Below are positions 61,680 through 64,000 of a stretch of 64,000 nucleotides of DNA, piece by piece (position 1 is the stretch's first letter; every line of letters begins with the position of its first letter). The position numbers and the translations under genes are program-made. The notes below the pieces were generated by a model. That model had not been told where the DNA came from, ran no database searches, and saw nothing but the letters and a program-made list of their open reading frames with translations. The stretch lies in NCBI GenBank assembly GCA_937950325.1, contig CALFDJ010000036.1:1-64000 (forward strand). The letters are read 5' to 3'. This DNA comes from an uncultured Collinsella sp. Lineage in GTDB: Bacteria > Actinomycetota > Coriobacteriia > Coriobacteriales > Coriobacteriaceae.

Positions 61680-63443
61680 ATGGCAGATTCCACCACCGAT
61701 TACAACAATCTAGATTCCTTGGGTGACGAGGCGGCGGTTGTCGATGAGGTCGACGCCGCCGTCTCGGGCGCTCGCAAGAAGCCTCGCGCTGTCGATATGG
61801 TCCCCGAGGAGCCCGACGCGATGGCGCCGGATGAAGAATACCAACTCACGCCGGCGGGTCGCCGCGAGCGCATCGGGCAGATTGTTCGCTTGGTCAAAAA
61901 GTACCGTGTGTGGGATAACCTCACGCCGGTTCGCTTGCGCCGCCTGCTCGAGGAGCTCGGCCCCATGTTCGTCAAGATGGGGCAGATTCTGGCCAACCGG
62001 TCCGAGATTCTGCCGCAACGCTTTTGCGACGAGCTGCGTCGTCTGCGCTCCGACGTGGAGCCGGTGCCGTACGAGGTGGTGCTTCGCTGCCTGGAGGAAG
62101 AATACGGCCTGCGCCTGGGGGAGATGTTCGATGCGATCGATCCCAATCCGCTTGGTAGCGCATCGCTCGCGCAGGTGCACCGCGCTCGTCTGGTGACGGG
62201 CGAGGACGTGGCCGTCAAGGTGCAGCGCCCCGGTGCGCAGCAGGTTATGGCACAGGACATCGATATCATCCGCTCGGTGGTGCGTATCGTTTCCAAGTTC
62301 GTCAACACCGATCAATTCGTTGACCTGCACGGCGTAGTCGAGGAGCTGTGGACCTCGTTTCGCGAGGAGACCAACTTTTTGGCCGAGGCCAAAAACCTCA
62401 ACGACTTCTACGAGTTCCATAAGAGCGTTCATGGCGTGACGTGCCCTAAATCCTATCTGGACCTGTGCACCGAGCACGTGGTGGTTATGGACTACGTCGA
62501 CGGCATTTCGATCGCCGATCCTGAACGCTTGGTGGCCGAGGGCTATGACTTGGAAAAGATCGGTGCCGCAATCGTCGAGGACTACTCGACGCAGGTGCTC
62601 GATGACGGCTTTTTCCATGCCGACCCGCATGCGGGAAACATCATCCTCAAGGACGGCATCGTTTACTTTATCGACTTGGGCATGGTCGGACGCATGTCGA
62701 GCCACGATCGCGGTATCGTAAAGGACATGATTTTCGCCGTGGCCGAGGGCGACGTGCCAAAGCTCAAGGATTCGCTCATGCGCTTTGCCGTGACGCGTGG
62801 CGATTCGGCCGAGCTCGATCATTCAGCGTTTTTGTCCGATCTTGACTTTATCGTGGCTGACTTTGCGGGCCTTGACCTGAAGGATTTGGATATCGGCGAG
62901 TTTTTGACCTCGCTGTTAAACCTCGCGCGTAAGAATGACGTTGAGCTGCCGAGCGTGGTGACGATGTTCGCGCGCGGCATGGTGACGCTCGAGGGTTTGC
63001 TGACCGAGTACATGCCCAACGTCAACATGATCCAGATCATCCAAACCCACATTAAAAACGAGACAAGCACCTATGCGCGCGTGCGCGACATGGGGCGCGA
63101 TCTTGCCGCGAGCAGCTATCGCGCGGCGAAGGGCTCACTCGAGGCGGCTGAGTACCTGGGGCTGGCTTCGCGCATGCTTACGCGCGGCCAGCTTAAGGTG
63201 AACACGCAGATCATGAGCAGCGATAAGGCACTGCGACAGCTGGGCGGAATTATCGACCGCATGTCGATGGCTATCGTTATCGCCGGCCTGTTTATCGGTT
63301 CGTCGGTGGTGTACTACGCACGCATCGAGCCGGTTGTGTTTGGTATCCCGGTCATTGGCTTTATGGGCTACGTGAGCGCGCTGGTGCTGGCGCTTATGCT
63401 GGGCCGCAATATCTGGCTCAACAGTCACGGCGGCAAGCACTAG
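61680..63443 (+). CDS. AarF/UbiB (ABC1/ADCK)-family atypical kinase
   Basis: This 587-residue membrane-attached protein belongs to the UbiB/ADCK family. The family-specific FVKMGQILANRSEILP holds the KxGQ motif. The nucleotide loop GSASLAQVHRA is followed by AVKVQRPG. HADPHAGNIIL, the catalytic-type motif, precedes YFIDLGMVGRM. The C-terminus has two membrane segments (about 520-580). In other bacteria these proteins support quinone biosynthesis or lipid handling; a menaquinone role is possible here but unproved. The N-terminal 60 residues are acidic and non-conserved. Initiation lacks a clear ribosome-binding site, which suggests coupling to the small gene 8 bases upstream. Confidence 0.9.
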   Translation: MADSTTDYNNLDSLGDEAAVVDEVDAAVSGARKKPRAVDMVPEEPDAMAPDEEYQLTPAGRRERIGQIVRLVKKYRVWDNLTPVRLRRLLEELGPMFVKMGQILANRSEILPQRFCDELRRLRSDVEPVPYEVVLRCLEEEYGLRLGEMFDAIDPNPLGSASLAQVHRARLVTGEDVAVKVQRPGAQQVMAQDIDIIRSVVRIVSKFVNTDQFVDLHGVVEELWTSFREETNFLAEAKNLNDFYEFHKSVHGVTCPKSYLDLCTEHVVVMDYVDGISIADPERLVAEGYDLEKIGAAIVEDYSTQVLDDGFFHADPHAGNIILKDGIVYFIDLGMVGRMSSHDRGIVKDMIFAVAEGDVPKLKDSLMRFAVTRGDSAELDHSAFLSDLDFIVADFAGLDLKDLDIGEFLTSLLNLARKNDVELPSVVTMFARGMVTLEGLLTEYMPNVNMIQIIQTHIKNETSTYARVRDMGRDLAASSYRAAKGSLEAAEYLGLASRMLTRGQLKVNTQIMSSDKALRQLGGIIDRMSMAIVIAGLFIGSSVVYYARIEPVVFGIPVIGFMGYVSALVLALMLGRNIWLNSHGGKH

Positions 63444-63494
63444 AGGCTGCGACCGTCGCCGCATTTTCCTATCGCAAACAATAGCTTTTACCTT

Positions 63495-63524
63495 GGGCTT
63501 CGCCTGCGTGCGAGGCCCTTTTGC
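63495..63524 (+). terminator. intrinsic terminator of the AarF gene
   Basis: GGGCTTCGC (63495-63503) pairs with GCGAGGCCC (63510-63518) with one G-U pair, followed by TTTTG. Confidence 0.82.
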
Positions 63525-63559
63525 GTGATAGCATATTGACGGTTTTAATCGATGGCCTA

Positions 63560-63730
63560 GATGGTGGTGCGGAGACGCACGAATGCGCGGTTTTCCTGCG
63601 CGTTTGGGAGAATCGGGGTGCAAGTCCCCGGCTGTACCAGTAACCGTAATTCCTCTTGGCTCGGGATGTTTGCGTCGCAGATCGGACGGCGCGCCCGAGT
63701 CGTTAAGGTTAAGTCGGATCGCCTCCCATC
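63560..63730 (+). ncRNA. cobalamin riboswitch
   Basis: The conserved core is recognisable: GGGAGAATCGGGGTGCAAGT followed by CCCCGGCTGTACCAGTAACCG (positions about 63606-63646), and a B12-box-like AAGTCGGATCGCCTCCC near 63710-63726. The closing stem is GATGG (63560-63564) with CCATC (63726-63730). Downstream, 63733-63768 can fold as a GC-rich hairpin with outer ATGC/GCAT pairs that may be the expression platform; it has no T-run, so control may be at translation. It precedes a secreted-protein gene that starts at 63875, so that gene should be shut down by B12. Confidence 0.88.
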
Positions 63731-63874
63731 TTGCATGCGGCTGCGGCGTATGCCGCCGGTGTGCATAGGGCTCTGGAGGGAAGGGGGACCCCGATGGGGG
63801 AACTCGAGCGCAACATGCGCGATGACGTGGGGCAGCTTCAAGGCAACGCTCCAAGTACAGACAGTAGGAGACAA

Positions 63875-64000
63875 ATGGATATGTTTGAGGACGAGCGTGA
63901 GCGCGCCTCGTTGCATCGTCGTGGCGCGATTGCACGCGGTGTAGCCAAGCGCGGCCTGGTGGCATTCCTGGCCTTCGCGATGGCCTTTGGCACCACGCCG
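63875..64000 (+). CDS. secreted protein under B12 control, 3' part beyond window
   Basis: Only the first 42 codons are inside the window. They give a basic N-terminal region (DERERASLHRRGAIARGVAKR) trimmed here to its key part RRGAIARGVAKR, then a hydrophobic stretch GLVAFLAFAMAFGTTP typical of a signal peptide or anchor. TAGGAG precedes ATG 63875 by 4 bases. The cobalamin riboswitch 145 bases upstream suggests a surface or secreted cobalamin-capture or transport component. What it encodes cannot be decided without the next kilobase. Confidence 0.7.
   Translation, partial: MDMFEDERERASLHRRGAIARGVAKRGLVAFLAFAMAFGTTP

Overview
The window is a GC-rich (about 60%) chromosomal stretch from an anaerobic actinobacterium of the Coriobacteriia, most likely Collinsella or a close gut relative. 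That placement is an inference. It rests on codon usage, strong GGAGG ribosome-binding sites, sugar phosphotransferase systems beside an [FeFe]-hydrogenase, a superoxide reductase, C69 and M42 peptidases, and an LAxTG-type surface anchor. I see no rRNA, tRNA, CRISPR array, transposase or prophage.

Layout. 1-4.8 kb: an alpha-glucoside (maltose-type) PTS operon of EIIA, a BglG/LicT antiterminator, EIICB and a GH4 6-phospho-alpha-glucosidase, behind a leader with two mutually exclusive hairpins. 4.9-11.1 kb: a four-gene operon with a NuoF/GltD-like flavoprotein, a group-A [FeFe]-hydrogenase, a solute-binding lipoprotein and a fused ABC permease-ATPase. 11.2-12.5 kb: a RelB/DinJ antitoxin without a toxin, and a CPBP membrane protease. 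12.5-16.5 kb: an AraC regulator divergent from a GH1 6-phospho-beta-glucosidase and its EIIBC. 16.6-26.9 kb: YgiQ radical-SAM protein, a DUF1275 membrane protein, FucO, an M42 peptidase, MnmA, CysK divergent from an Rrf2 regulator, a YvlD-like membrane protein and YerC.

27-46 kb is mainly DNA metabolism: an AddB-like nuclease, AddA, DnaE, a SWIM/SNF2 helicase and RuvCAB, with a superoxide reductase and a catalytically degenerate NAD synthetase-like protein between them. 46-59 kb: Fhs, a PASTA-like membrane protein, a cation efflux protein, a zinc-ribbon protein, an orphan YhcG nuclease, a PH-like protein, a PI-PLC surface-protein gene broken by an in-frame TGA, a lipoprotein, and FchA-FolD. 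59-64 kb: an inverted-repeat element, a C69 dipeptidase, a small helical protein coupled to an AarF/UbiB kinase, and a cobalamin riboswitch before a secreted-protein gene that runs off the window.

How the genes work together. Two PTS cassettes import alpha- and beta-glucosides, but the beta-glucoside EIIBC lacks an EIIA, so it must borrow one. Fhs, FchA and FolD form a formate to 5,10-methylene-THF path. FolD has lost the residues needed for cyclohydrolase activity, which FchA would supply. The hydrogenase and its flavoprotein partner look like a pyridine-nucleotide/H2 electron-transfer pair, and the transporter in the same operon suggests a link between H2 metabolism and uptake of an unknown small molecule. 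Several intergenic gaps carry long palindromes, two of which are clearly the same family with compensatory base changes.
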